Of a stretch of 64,000 nucleotides of DNA, positions 1 to 11,838 are shown in pieces. The number at the start of each line of letters is the position of its first letter. Within the stretch, counting starts at the first letter, position 1. The stretch covers positions 43,705,686 through 43,769,685 of the forward strand of contig NC_083604.1 in NCBI RefSeq assembly GCF_029168945.1, given 5' to 3'. The DNA is from Cannabis sativa (Eukaryota > Streptophyta > Magnoliopsida > Rosales > Cannabaceae). The notes under the pieces are model-generated. The model was given only the letters and a program-made list of their open reading frames with translations, was not told the origin of the DNA and searched no databases. A program made the translations under genes and the position numbers.

Positions 1-1762
1 TTTATCAAAAAATCACAAACTTAGAAAATAGGAAAAACCTCTCTCTTTTCCTTCTCATTTTCGGCTGGGTGCATGTGGTTCAAAGGCTGGGTTTTTCATC
101 AAAATTCAAGCTAGATTCATCAAAACTTTGGAACTCTTGTTTGTGGTAGGTGTTTCTTATTTTTCCTCCTTTATTTTCTTAAAGAAAATGGTGAAAAGTT
201 GAGTAAATGCATGCTTTTTGTGGCTGTTGTTATTGCTGTGTTTGATTGTTGATTTTTGAGGTTTAAATCATGTTTAATTGATGTTAATTGAGCTGTTTTG
301 AAGCATGTTAGTTAGGTTGTTTAAAGCTTTGAGTTTTCTATGCAAAAATGTGATTTTTGGAAGAAAATGTTGTGAATCTGTTTCTGAGTTATTGTTGTTG
401 TTGTTAATTGTTTTCTGAGGCTTAGATAAGCTTGATTAAGTAGAATTAAGCTAGTGGAATGCATGATTAGGTGGTTTTGCTCAAGTTTGAGTTTAGAACT
501 CAAAGCTTGAGCTCCAATGGAATTTTTCGTGTTTGAGGTTTCTGGGTTGTTTTGATGCCTTGGATATGTTCTAGGGAAGGTATAGAGCAGGTCTGGAAAG
601 TTTGAGGTGATTTGGGGTTGATTTGAGCAAGATATGAATATTTGATGTTCTTCGCGAGGAACCGGAATTCGGTTGTGCATCCGACTCGGATGAGGGTCCT
701 GAATTTCCCAGAACCGGAATTCCGGTTGGGCAACCGGTCTACCGGTTGGGGATTTTTCAGAACCAGTGTTTTTCCTCGTTTTTACGTTTTAAGGGGTATT
801 GCCATGTTTTTTATCGATAGGGAAACTTTTAGTTCCTAGTTTTAGTCCCCGGGAAGTGATTTAGCGTATCACTTATAGCGTTGTGATTTTTATGGTTTAG
901 GAGCCAGTAATCCGCCGCTCAGCTTCAGTTCCAGTTGACCGCACACCCGAATTCGAAATCCAGTAAGATTAGTATAACAAGATGCATATGTAGATTACAT
1001 GTTTAGCGTGCATGTAGGAAGCCTGCTAGATTACATTAGTTATGTATATAGGCTTCGAACCATCCAACCCCGTCACGTCGGTACAGTGCCGGAGTATGAC
1101 CAAAGGAGTATGACCGGCTCGACCGATCAGCCGACATTTGGTTGGTGGTTCCGTGCTATTGACCTATCCGTCGGTACATGCCGAGTATGACCAAGAATGA
1201 GTATGACCGGTTCGACCGATCGTAGGATACTTGACAATAGTACCGTCCCCGTGAACGTTCAAAACTCGCACCATGTTGGACATGGCAAGTGGCTCGGTAC
1301 CATGTTGGACATGGCAATGAGCGGGACTCGCATCGTGTTGGACACGGCAGTTAGAATTATGTATGAGTATTATTATGCTTTTCTTACTGAGTCTGTCGAC
1401 TCACAGTTTACGTTTATGTGTAGGTAAAGGCAAGGCTATAGCTGATGGACCGTGAGCGAGCTTATGAGATTGTACATGTCGGGGCGGTTAGGCCTGGAGC
1501 GTACGATCCTCGGGACAGCAAGGCTGATTTTTGTAACTGGTCGCTAGACGACTTTTATTTTATGTAACAATTAAACAGTTAAACCTTTTTGTAAATGATT
1601 TTATAATCGGGATCCCGAGTCTTTTGTATACTGTTTTATAAGTTTAATTAAAAAGCAAAATTTTAATTAACCACGTTTTTCCATAAACCTCGTTGATTAG
1701 CAACGAGCTGCACAGTACGTTTAAAAATCACGTAATACGCCTAAGTTAGTTAGGGCGTTACA
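1..1762 (+). repeat. 5' LTR of G1 (partial)
   Basis: Direct repeat of 7189-8970, ending GCGTTACA just before the primer site. It carries many one- to four-base gaps relative to the 3' LTR, concentrated between about 650 and 1350 at CCGG and CAG-type sites, while the rest is almost identical. No gene is present. Confidence 0.93.
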
Positions 1763-1765
1763 ATT

Positions 1766-1777
1766 TGGTATCAGAGC
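1766..1777 (+). promoter_or_regulatory. Primer binding site (initiator Met tRNA) of G1
   Basis: TGGTATCAGAGC begins three bases after the 5' LTR end and is complementary to the 3' end of plant initiator Met tRNA, the usual minus-strand primer. Confidence 0.92.
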
Positions 1778-2052
1778 CGCCAGGTTGTCTTCGGAAGATC
1801 GTCACGACATGTACAATCATCATCAGCAGTTAGCTCGGTTCACGGTTCAGTAAGCCTTTATTGCTTTAGTAGTTTATTTTATTCAGTAATAAAAGAAAAG
1901 AAAAGAAAAGCCTGTTAGGAAGCATGTTAGTAGCCTGATAGTAGAATAGGCGCATGTTTCGTTTTTAATTTCTAAATTTAGCGGCATTAGTAAGCTCTCC
2001 TTGAATACGACCTGATATGCCAACTCTTGGTTTCGCAGGCAGTTCTAATCAG

Positions 2053-5000
2053 ATGGACGCCAGGCAGACCACCAGGAGTCAGGGCAATTCAGTGGGGTCG
2101 AATCAAGGTCAGGGAGCTCAGTTTCCCCCACCTGCTAGGGGCCGAGGTAGAGGTCCCCGAGGCAGGGCTCGTGGCCGGGGTGATGAGAACCCACCACAGG
2201 CTGCCCAGGCTCCCCCAGCCGATCAGGGAGCTCCGAACTGGGAGTTACGATTTGCGGAGATGCAAGCCCGGATCGAAGAACAAGACCTCGAGATTCAGAG
2301 GTTGAGACAGCAGGGTGCTCCTGCAGCCCGGTTCCGTAGTTCCGGTGGCACCCGCCTCGCCGCCTGTGCCGAGATAGTGGTGGCGGCCCATAGATTGGAA
2401 CCTCTGTATGAGCGGTTCCGGAAGCAAGCACCTCCGGTTTTCCTGGGAGGTCCGGACGTAATGAAAGCCGAGCAATGGCTGACGGTGATCACCAAGATTC
2501 TGAATTTCATGGGTGTCACCGGTAACGATAGAGTGGTGTGCGCCACGTTTCAGTTCCAGGAGGACGCTTTGGTCTGGTGGGACATGGTGTCTCAGATCCA
2601 TGACGTCACCACCATGACCTGGGAAAGGTTCCAGGAACTCTTCAATGCAAAGTATTACAATGAGGCGGTCAGAAGCGTCAAGAGGAAAGAGTTCGCTCAC
2701 CTGACCCAGCGTGAGAACATGAGCGTCACTGAGTATACTACTCAGTTTGATCGATTGGCGAGGTTAGCCTCGGGAATTGTGCCGACCGACTTCAGCAAGA
2801 AGGAGAAGTATCTGGACGGGTTGAATGCCAGGATTAGGCATGACTTGATGATCACCACCGACGACAGCACCACCTATGCTCAGATGGTGGAGAAGGCACT
2901 GCGAGCTGAGGGCGCAGTGGGGTGTATGTCGGGAATCGGCCCGGTACTCCGGTTAGTGGTGGGGCTCCTACCCCTCCTGCATCAGGCTATAGCAGGGGGA
3001 GTAGTGGTTCGGCCATTGATCAGAGGAAGAGAGCACCCACTGCTTCCGGTGGCTCGAGTCAGAACAAGAGGTTCTGGGGAACCAGAACGCAGGAGTCGTC
3101 CTGGTGGTACTGAGACCCGATTCTCCTATCCCGAGTGCCCTAGCTGCAAGAGGCACCATCGGGGTGAGTGCAAAGGTCAGGGATGCTTTCATTGTGGCAT
3201 GCCCGGACACTTCAAGAGGGACTGTCCCCAACTCCGACCAGAGGCACCGCGAGCTCCAGCGATACCCACTCCAGCCAGGGTGTTCGCTATCACGCAGGCT
3301 GATGCAGATGCCAGCCCATCAGTTGTCACAGGTCAGCTTTCTATTAACAACTCGCTATATTCAGTGCTGTTTGATTCTGGGGCTACACATTCTTATGTGG
3401 CGGCCAGAGTCTTTAGTAAATTGGGTAGACCCTATGATAGATATGAATCAGGGTTTGGAACCCTGTTACCTGGCGGAGAATTGGTTATCTCCAATAGGTG
3501 GATTAGGTCTACGCCGATCAGGATAGATGGTAGAGAGTTAAGTGCTGATCTGATAGAGATGAGTTTAGTCGAATTCGATATTATTTTAGAAATGGATTTC
3601 CTATCTAAATATTCGGCGAGCATTGATTGTAAAAGGAAGATGGTGGTCTTCCAACCGGAAAGTGAAGAACCGTTTGTATTTGTTGGTTCAGTTCAGGGAT
3701 CTCGGATCCCGGTGATCTTGGCTATGTCAGCGAGAGAATTGTTGCACGGCGGTTGCTTAGGGTTTCTGGCCGTGGTGGTGGACACCACTCGGCCAGATAC
3801 CATTCGGCCAGAAGACATTAGAGTGGTTCGGAAATTTTTGGATGTTTTTCCCGAAGAACTTCCAGGGTTACCACCTCAGCGGGAGATTGATTTCGTGATT
3901 GACTTGGCACCAGGGGTAGAACCGGTTTCCAAAGCCCCGTATAGAATGGCTCCAGCTGAACTTAAGGAATTAAAGATTCAGCTCCAAGGGTTGCTTGACA
4001 TAAGGTTCATTCGGCCCAGTGTGTCACCCTCGGGAGCCCCGGTTTTATTCGTCAAGAAGAAGGATGGATCTATGAGGATGTGCATCGACTACAGGGAGTT
4101 GAACAAGCTAACGGTGAAGAATAAATATCCATTACCTAGGATCGATGATTTGTTCGATCAGCTTCAGGGGAAGACGGTCTTTTCTAAGATTGATCTCCGT
4201 TCGGGTTATCATCAGTTGAGAATCCGAGAGGAGGACATTCCAAAGACGGCTTTCCCCACTAGGTATGGACATTACGAGTTTCTGGTTATGTCATTCGGAC
4301 TAACCAATGCTCCTGCAGCATTCATGGACCTGATGAATAGAGTATTCAAGGATTTCCTCGATATCTGTGTGATTGTGTTTATCGACGACATCCTTGTGTA
4401 CTCTCAGTCAGAAGAGGAGCATAAGTTACATCTTCAGATGGTACTGCAACGAATTCGAGAACATAAGCTTTACGCCAAGTTCAAGAAATGTGAGTTCTGG
4501 TTATCTCAGGTGTCCTTCCTAGGGCACATTGTGAGCAGAGATGGGATCAAGGTGGATCCCGGGAAGATTGAATCCGTCACGGATTGGCCGAGACCAAAGA
4601 CAGTGACAGAGATCAGAAGCTTCTTGGGTTTAGCCGGGTACTACCGTAGGTTCGTGGAAGGGTTCTCCAAAATTTCAATGCCCCTAACCGAACTTACAAA
4701 GAAGAATCAGAGATTTATTTGGTCAGATAAGTGCGAAGCTAGCTTTCAGGAGCTAAAACAGAGGTTGATTACTGCTCCGGTGCTAGCTTTGCCTTCGGAC
4801 AAGGAGAAGTTCGTAGTATACTGTGACGCATCCAAACAGGGTTTGGGGTGTGTATTGATGCAAGCCGACCGGGTCATCGCTTATGCCTCCCGTCAGTTAA
4901 ACGATTATGAACAGCGATACCCGACTCATGATCTAGAATTGGCCGCAGTGGTTTTTGCACTGAAGATTTGGCGGCATTACCTTTATGGGGAGAAGTGTGA

Positions 5001-5784
5001 GATCTATACCGACCATAAGAGTCTCAAGTATTTCTTTACTCAGAAGGATTTGAATATGAGACAAAGGCGTTGGTTGGAATTAGTGAAGGACTATGATTGT
5101 GAGATCCTCTATCATCCCGGAAAAGCCAATGTAGTGGCTGATGCCCTGAGCAGAAAGGGTCCCGGGCAAGTAGCTTGTATGGTTCAGATCTCACCTCAGC
5201 TAGCAGAGGATATGGTTAGATCCAGCATTGAGTTTGTGGTAGGTCAGCTTCACAACTTGACGCTGCAATCTGATCTGTTGGAAAGAATAAAAGTCACTCA
5301 GATGACAGATCCGGAGTTAGTGAAGATCCGAGATGAGGTGTTGGCTGGTCAAGCCAAGGACTTTTCAGTGTCAGACAGTGGGATGCTTTTATATAAAGCC
5401 AAGGTTTGTGTTCCGAACAGTGTGGAACTTAGAAACGAGATCTTTGAGGAGGCTCATTCTACCCCGTATTCTCTGCATCCCGGCACCACTAAGATGTACC
5501 AAGATTTGAAACCGTACTTCTGGTGGAGCGGTATGAAGAAGAATTTGGTAGAATTCGTATCGAGATGCCTCACTTGTCAGCAGATTAAGGCTGAACATCA
5601 TAGACCAGCAGGGTTGTTGCAGCCTCTAACCCTACCAGAATGGAAATGGGAAGATATTACGATGGATTTTGTGGTCGGGTTACCTAGGACCACGGGTTTA
5701 TTTGATTCCATCTGGGTAGTGGTGGATCGATTTACGAAATCTGCTCATTTTCTGCTGGTTAGAACAACATTTTCAGTGGATTAG
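2053..5784 (+). pseudogene. G1 gag-pol, N-terminal part (gag to integrase core), ended by a nonsense codon
   Basis: Polyprotein of a gypsy chromovirus. I place the start at 2053 (MDARQ) because the sister element starts with MDAPQ at 43293; an in-frame ATG lies at 2017. Visible in order: gag core with WWD and the [10 protein letters not shown] stretch; zinc knuckle CX2CX4HX4C at 3184-3225; protease motif LFDSGATHS near 3366; reverse transcriptase with FIDD at 4378-4389; RNase H beginning VYCDAS near 4817; integrase HHCC finger about 5446-5590; first catalytic Asp near 5662. TAG at 5782-5784 replaces a CAG glutamine codon present in element G2. Between about 2920 and 3110 the better match to G2 is in another frame, so two compensating frameshifts are likely. 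Confidence 0.92.
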
Positions 5785-6738
5785 TTGGCAGAATTGTATG
5801 TCAGAGAAATAGTGAGACTTCACGGGGTACCGAAGTCTATAGTTTTGGACAGGGATCCGAAGTTCACCTCCAAATTTTGGCAAAGTTTGCAACGGGCAAT
5901 GGGTACAAAGCTAAAATTCAGTACAGCATTCCATCCTCAGACAGATGGTCAGTCCAAAAGGACAATTCAGATATTGGAGGACATGTTGAGAGCCTGTGTT
6001 ATGGACTTTGAAGGCTCATGGAATAAATATCTACCGTTGATAGAATTTGCGTACAACAACAGTTATCAGAGTACGATAGGGATGGCTCCCTATGAACTGT
6101 TGTACGGTAGGAAATGTAGATCCCCTATCCACTGGGATGAGACAGGGGAGAGGAAATACCTAGGTCCAGAGTCAGTTCAGCGGACCAATGAGGCGATAGA
6201 GAAGATAAAAGCTAGAATGCTTGCCTCACAGAGCAGACAGAAGAGTTACGCAGATCCGAGACGCAGAGATGTTGAGTTTCAAGTAGGGGACCACGTGTTT
6301 TTACGGGTATCTCCGATGAAGGGGATTAAACGTTTCGGGAAAAGAGGCAAGTTATGCCCTAGATTTACAGGACCTTTCGAGACTCTCGAGAAGATAGGTC
6401 AAGTGGCATATCGGTTAGCCTTGCCTCCAGCCTTATCAGCAGTTCACAACGTATTCCATGTCTCGATGTTGAGAAAATACGTTTCAGACCCCTCTCATAT
6501 ACTCAGTTATGAGAGTCTTCAGCTACAGCCAGACATGACTTATGAGGAACAGCCAGTGCAGATCCTGGATAAAAAGGATAAAGTCCTTCGGAATAAGACC
6601 ATAGCATTGGTCAAAGTTCTCTGGAGAAACAGCAAGGTGGAGGAAGCCACCTGGGAGCTAGAGTCAGATATGAGAGCTCAATATCTAGAGTTATTCAGGT
6701 TAGATTTCGGGGACGAAATCCTTTTAAGGGGGGAATAG
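5785..6738 (+). pseudogene. G1 pol, C-terminal part (integrase end and chromodomain-like tail)
   Basis: Continues the frame directly after the TAG, so the break is a point mutation, not an indel. It holds the second integrase Asp (LDRDPKF, about 5842) and the block [12 protein letters not shown]. In that block the catalytic Glu of the D,D-35-E triad (SERT in element G2) is Lys, codon AAA at 5956-5958. The C-terminus after VQILD resembles the chromodomain of plant chromoviruses, which guides integration into heterochromatin in known members. The stop plus the lost catalytic residue make this copy integrase-dead. Confidence 0.9.
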
Positions 6739-6739
6739 T
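6725..6739 (+). promoter_or_regulatory. Polypurine tract of G1
   Basis: AAGGGGGGAAT lies immediately 5' of the 3' LTR, the plus-strand priming site position in LTR retrotransposons. It overlaps the end of pol. Confidence 0.8.
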
Positions 6740-8970
6740 TGTAAAGCCCGCTTAGTTAATTTGGAAATTAGAAGTTCTTTATGACTAATTATGAAATTAT
6801 TTATAGCTATTTAAATAATTTATTACTGTTATTTATGGAATTCAGAAATGCATGGTTATGTTATTCAGTAGTTTTCATATTTTGCATTTCCGGTGCCCGG
6901 TATTTTGGAACTCGGCGTTTGGCTCAGTAGAAATCACAACTTAGTATGTTAGTAGTTTGGGGACGGGTTTTAGACATTGAGAATGTCGGGAATGGCCGAG
7001 AATTTAGGATTTCCCAAAAATACCCCTTTAGTGATTTTTATGTGATTTTAGTATGGAGGGGCAAAATAGTCTTTTTGCCCCAATGACTTTTTGTCTTTTA
7101 GTGACTTGTTTATTTGAAAAATAAATGTTATTTTATTTAAAACTTGGCTGAAATGAATAATGCATGTTAGTTTATTTCATTTTCCCTTTTTATCAAAAAA
7201 TCACAAACTTAGAAAATAGGAAAAACCTCTCTCTTTTCCTTCTCATTTTCGGCTGGGTGCATGTGGTTCAAAGGCTGGGTTTTTCATCAAAATTCAAGCT
7301 AGATTCATCAAAACTTTGGAACTCTTGTTTGTGGTAGGTGTTTCTTATTTTTCCTCCTTTATTTTCTTGAAGAAAATGGTGAAAAGTTGAGTAAATGCAT
7401 GCTTTTTGTGGTTGTTGTTATTGCTGTGTTTGATTGTTGATTTCTGAGGTTTAAATCATGTTTAATTGATGTTAATTGAGCTGTTTTGAAGCATGTTAGT
7501 TAGGTTGTTTAAAGCTTTGAGTTTTCTATGCAAAAATGTGATTTTTGGAAGAAAATGTTGTGAATCTGTTTCTGAGTTATTGTTGTTGTTGTTAATTGTT
7601 TTCTGAGGCTTAGATAAGCTTGATTAAGTAGAATTAAGCTAGTGGAATGCATGATTAGGTGGTTTTGCTCAAGTTTGAGTTTAGAACTCAAAGCTTGAGC
7701 TCCAATGGCATTTTTCGTGTTTGAGGTTTCTGGGTTGTTTTGATGCCTTGGATATGTTCTAGGGAAGGTATAGAGCAGGTCTGGAAAGTTTGAGGTGATT
7801 TGGGGTTGATTTGAGCAAGATATGAATATTTGATGTTGCTGCCTGCGAGGAACCAGAATTCCGGTTGTGCATCCGGTATTCCGGATGAGGGTCCTGAATT
7901 TCCCAGAACCGGAATTCCGGTTGGGCAACCGGTCTACCGGTTGGGGATTTTTCAGAACCCGTGTTTTTCCTCGTTTTTAGGTTTTAAGGGGTATTGCCAT
8001 GTTTTTTATCGATAGGGAAACTTTTAGTTCCTAGTTTTAGTCCCCAGGAAGTGATTTAGCGTATCACTTATAGCGTTGTGATTTTTATGGTTTAGGAGCC
8101 AGTAATCCGCTCGGCTTGATTCCGGTCGGGTTGACCGGCACACCTGAATTCGAAATCCAGGTAAGATTAGTATAACAGTATGCATATGTAGATTACATGT
8201 TTAGCGTGCATGTAGGAAGCCTGCTAGATTACATTAGTTATGTATATAGGCTTCGAACCATCCAACCCTGTCACGTCGGTACATGTGCCGGAGTATGACC
8301 AAGAATGAGTATGACCGGCTCGACCGATCAGCCGACATTTGGTTGGTGGTTCCGTGCTATTGACCTATCCCGTCGGTACATGCCGGAGTATGACCAAGAA
8401 ATGGAGTATGACCGGCTCGACCGATCGGAGGATACTTGTCAATAGTACCGTCCCTGTGAACGTTCAAAACTCAGTACCATGTTGGACATGGCAGTAGTGG
8501 CTCAGTACCATGTTGGACATGGCAGTAGCGGGACTCAGTATCGTGTTGGACACGGCAGTTAGAATTATGTATGAGTATTATAATGCTTTTCTTACTGAGT
8601 TTGTCGACTCACAGTTTACGTTTATGTGTAGGTAAAGGCAAGGCTATAGCTGATGGACCGTGAGCGAGCTTATGAGATTGTACATGTCGGGGCGGTTAGG
8701 CCTGGAGCGTACGATCCTCGGGACAGCAAGGCTGATTTTTGTAACTGGTCGCTAGACGACTTTTATTTTATGTAACAATTAAACAGTTAAACCTTTTTGT
8801 AAATGATTTTATAATCGGGATCCCGAGTCTTTTGTATACTGTTTTATAAGTTTAATTAAAAAGCAAAATTTTAATTAACCACGTTTTTCCATAAACCTCG
8901 TTGATTAGCAACGAGCTGCACAGTACGTTTAAAAATCACGTAATACGCCTAAGTTAGTTAGGGTGTTACA
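6740..8970 (+). repeat. 3' LTR of G1 (2231 bp)
   Basis: Starts TGTAAAGCCC, ends GTTACA. It contains palindromes around 7855-7945 including AACCGGAATTCCGGTT, and about three copies of a roughly 32-bp unit (consensus with ATGTTGGACATGGCAG) near 8470-8560. Confidence 0.95.
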
Positions 8971-9300
8971 CTTAGTGTATGAGTAGTGCCCACACACAGC
9001 AAGTGATACCTCAATCATAGTGAGGAAGATCGTGAAGAAAGACTTTCAGCAAGAAGGAGGTTTCAGCATCAAAGATTCAGAGAAAGAGATCCAGGTTCAG
9101 ATATTGATAATGCTCTGCTACAGAAAGGAATCAAGGGCTAGATATCTGAACGGAAGGAGTCATTATGTTCCGCTGCACCCAATGTAAGGTTTCCTAAACT
9201 TTATATGTGTTTATTTCATCGTTTTAGAAAGTTCATATTTAGGGTGTTAATCAACATATTTGTGAGTAGATCTAAGATCCTGGTAAAATAATTTCCAACA
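8971..9300 (+). repeat. Remnant of the 5' LTR of copia element C1
   Basis: Matches the last 332 bases of C1's 3' LTR (25759-26090), from CTTAG to ATTTCCAACA. The upstream part of this LTR must lie left of G1, outside the window. Confidence 0.9.
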
Positions 9301-11570
9301 GCATCTGTCACACGCGCGCGCATGAGGGGCTTTCCTCGGACAGCACGCGCTCAGACACAGTTTCGTGTCTGAAACCGAGCCTTCCGTGCGCGGAGAGGCT
9401 TCATGCAGCCTCTTGCGCCGGCATTCCTCGGTCAGCTCCTCCCTTGCACGCGCGCGGACAGTATGCAATCAATACTGTCCGTACAACTCGCAAATTTTTT
9501 CGTTTTCTTCGATTTTTCTTGCTATTTCATGGAATTAACTTCTGATTTTTCGTGTAGTTTTGTATTTTGATTTTTACTTTTCAATTTTCAAATTTAATAT
9601 CAGAAATAAATTAATTTGATTTTTTTTTAAATTTAATTTTAGATATTAGTGTAATTTGAATTTGAAAAACAAGTAAAAATCTATCTTTTTGCTTGATTTT
9701 ATATCTTATTTTTAAATTTGATTATTTTATCTTATTTTTTAAATTTAAAGGTCAGATATTAAATATTTTTTAAATTAATTTTTTTAAAATTATTTGACCT
9801 TATTTAAATTTAAAATAAGATTACTATAATCATGTAATTTTAAATAGAAGTACGATATTTTGCTAACTTTTAAATTTTGTTATTTTTTATTTAAATTAAA
9901 TTATAAAATCTGAAAAATATTTATTTTTTTTTATTTTATATTTAATTTATAAAATAACTTTAAAAATTTAAAAGGTGGTTAACAATTATTTTTGAAATGA
10001 TATTTAGGTTAGTTGAAACCTATTTTTTCAAAAATTGTTGGTTTAATTTTAATTTTTTTTTATTATTTTATTTTAATAAAAACCAAAATTTTTTATTATT
10101 ATTTAATTATTTTCGAAAATTATTATTTAAAATTAAATAATTCCTACATCCAACTATCCAATTCATCTTGTTGCAGGAGTATGTGTTTTAGCTTGTTTGT
10201 AAGTTTTATAAAACTTATTATTGCTTGATCTAAATTGCCATGGTTAACTTGTTGACAGATCCAATGATCTGATTTTAACCCATGGTTCAATTGTCAATAG
10301 GTCAAGTAAATAATTTGTAACATGTAAATTTTACAATCTTCTTTCATTAGTGTATGACCTAGCAACATGATAGGATCCATCCAAGTGTGTGCCTGTGTGA
10401 GCCTATATGTTTAATTTTGTTATAGATGCATATAAGTTGTTGTTGCTAAATAAAATATCATAGTTTTTGATAGATTTTATTTAGGCCCATTTAGTTTTTG
10501 GGCCTATTCAATTAATAACAGTTGTTCATTTTAAGGTTAAATTCCTCTCTTTTGGGCCTTGTGTGAGAGTTGGGGGCCAATAGAAGTGGGTACGACATAC
10601 TGAACCCAACTCCCCCTCACATGAACTACCCCAATTGTGAAGGCCTATTTTCCTGATTTGAATAACTGTACTAGGTTAATTAAATTAGTTTAACCTAATA
10701 AAATTGATTAGCAACATAATTAATTTCATTTATTTTGAAATTAATTTAAGAAAAACATAGTTTAATGAATTATATTCTAAGCTAAACTATATGTATTTTG
10801 TTGTATTTAATTAAATATAGAATTATAACCAACTAGATTCTTTCTAAAGCTTAATTTAAATTTTTCATTAAATATTCCTATTTAAGTTGAAAATCAGTTA
10901 TTTCTAACTAATCAACTTAAATCTGAATATCTTTTGAATTTCAAATTTAAAAAAAAAAAATTAAGTTCAGGAATTTTAGGAATTGGTTATTAAGATTCTT
11001 TAGATATTTTTTAAGTTGATATATTTTTTTTAAATATTAACTTAAAATGGAATATTTTCAAATTAAGTGGTTACAACTTAATTTTATATTTAATTAAATC
11101 TAATTTGAAAAATATTTAAGTTGGATATTTTAGATTCTTCTAAACAACTTAAACAAGATATTTTCAAATTTGTTCCATTATTTTCGAATTTAAATAATAA
11201 TTGAAATTTAATTAAAGTTGGATATTTTTAATATAATTTTTTTAAAACCAACTTTAATTTGTAATTTTTCATTATTAAAATATGGAACAGATGATTAAAT
11301 AAAATACATATTTTTTTTAAAATAATGAGCTTTAATCAAAAGATATTCGATCTCCATTGTTGGTCTTACAATAGTTAAATTTTTTTAATATAACCTCGAG
11401 ACGCTAGACTTCGTCCCCCTTATGGATGGTTATTCGTTGAAAACTTTTAACACCGTAAGATCTCATTTGATAAGTGTTTTGTGAGTTTTCGTCTCTATTA
11501 GACTCTCCCCTACGGTGACTACTTAGAGATAAACTCATAAAACATGAAACAATGGTGGAAGCTCATAAAA

Positions 11571-11619
11571 TGAGAATAACCTTGACTCTCGCCTACCGGG
11601 ACAACGTTGGATTCTCATT
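11571..11619 (+). promoter_or_regulatory. Leader hairpin motif, copy 1 (C1)
   Basis: TGAGAATAAC and GTT-GG-ATTCTCA can pair around a loop with CTTGACTCTCGCC. The same motif stands at 60267-60307 in the related element, where stem bases AAC/GTT are GAC/GTC. Role unknown; a packaging or translation element is a guess. Confidence 0.45.
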
Positions 11620-11680
11620 TTGATCGAATAAAAGGTTGCTAAAATGGTTTTATTTTAGATGAGCTGACTACTCTATTCTA

Positions 11681-11733
11681 ATAATGTTATCTTTGACTCT
11701 CGCCTACCGGGACACTGTATTTCATTATGTTGG
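11681..11733 (+). promoter_or_regulatory. Leader hairpin motif, copy 2 (C1)
   Basis: Repeats the loop sequence CTTTGACTCTCGCCTACCGG 112 bases after copy 1, flanked by ATAATG and CATTAT, which can pair. The related element keeps the second copy of the loop at about 60383. Confidence 0.4.
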
Positions 11734-11838
11734 AAACCTTGGAAAATAAACTATGTTAGATTTAGTATTTTTATAACATATGTGATTATTTGTTATTTTC
11801 TGAACTTGTGTATGAATTTGAACCAAAACCTTACTTCT

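Larger units (their letters stand above)
1..8970 (+). mobile_element. Ty3/gypsy chromovirus (Tekay/Del-like), element G1, 5' end outside window
   Basis: LTR retrotransposon with the order LTR, Met-tRNA primer site, gag, protease, reverse transcriptase, RNase H, integrase, chromodomain-like tail, polypurine tract, LTR. The first window base aligns with about position 7189 in the 3' LTR, so roughly 450 bases of the 5' LTR lie upstream. The 3' LTR ends TTACA and is followed by CTTAG, the probable 5-bp target duplication. The next bases continue the LTR of copia element C1, matching that element's other LTR from about 25759. G1 therefore jumped into C1. The long LTRs and chromodomain-like C-terminus suggest the Tekay/Del group; that assignment is from memory of the family. 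Confidence 0.95.
9301..11781 (+). other. C1 untranslated leader, with a GC-rich island at its start
   Basis: Non-coding. Bases 9305-9480 are a GC- and CpG-rich island (many CGCG) in otherwise strongly AT-rich sequence. The rest up to 11781 is AT-rich. The whole segment has relatives at 57310-58730 (inverted) and 58740-60560 (forward), so it is a conserved part of this copia family. A short minus-strand frame in the island is not convincing as a gene. Confidence 0.75.

Noticed and set aside
642..839. Short plus-strand frame in the G1 5' LTR, and similar frames at 999-1427
   Set aside because: They lie in LTR sequence and are not kept in the paired 3' LTR.
9247..9468. Minus-strand frame in the GC-rich leader island
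   Set aside because: Long frames arise by chance in GC-rich sequence; the related islands do not keep the frame.
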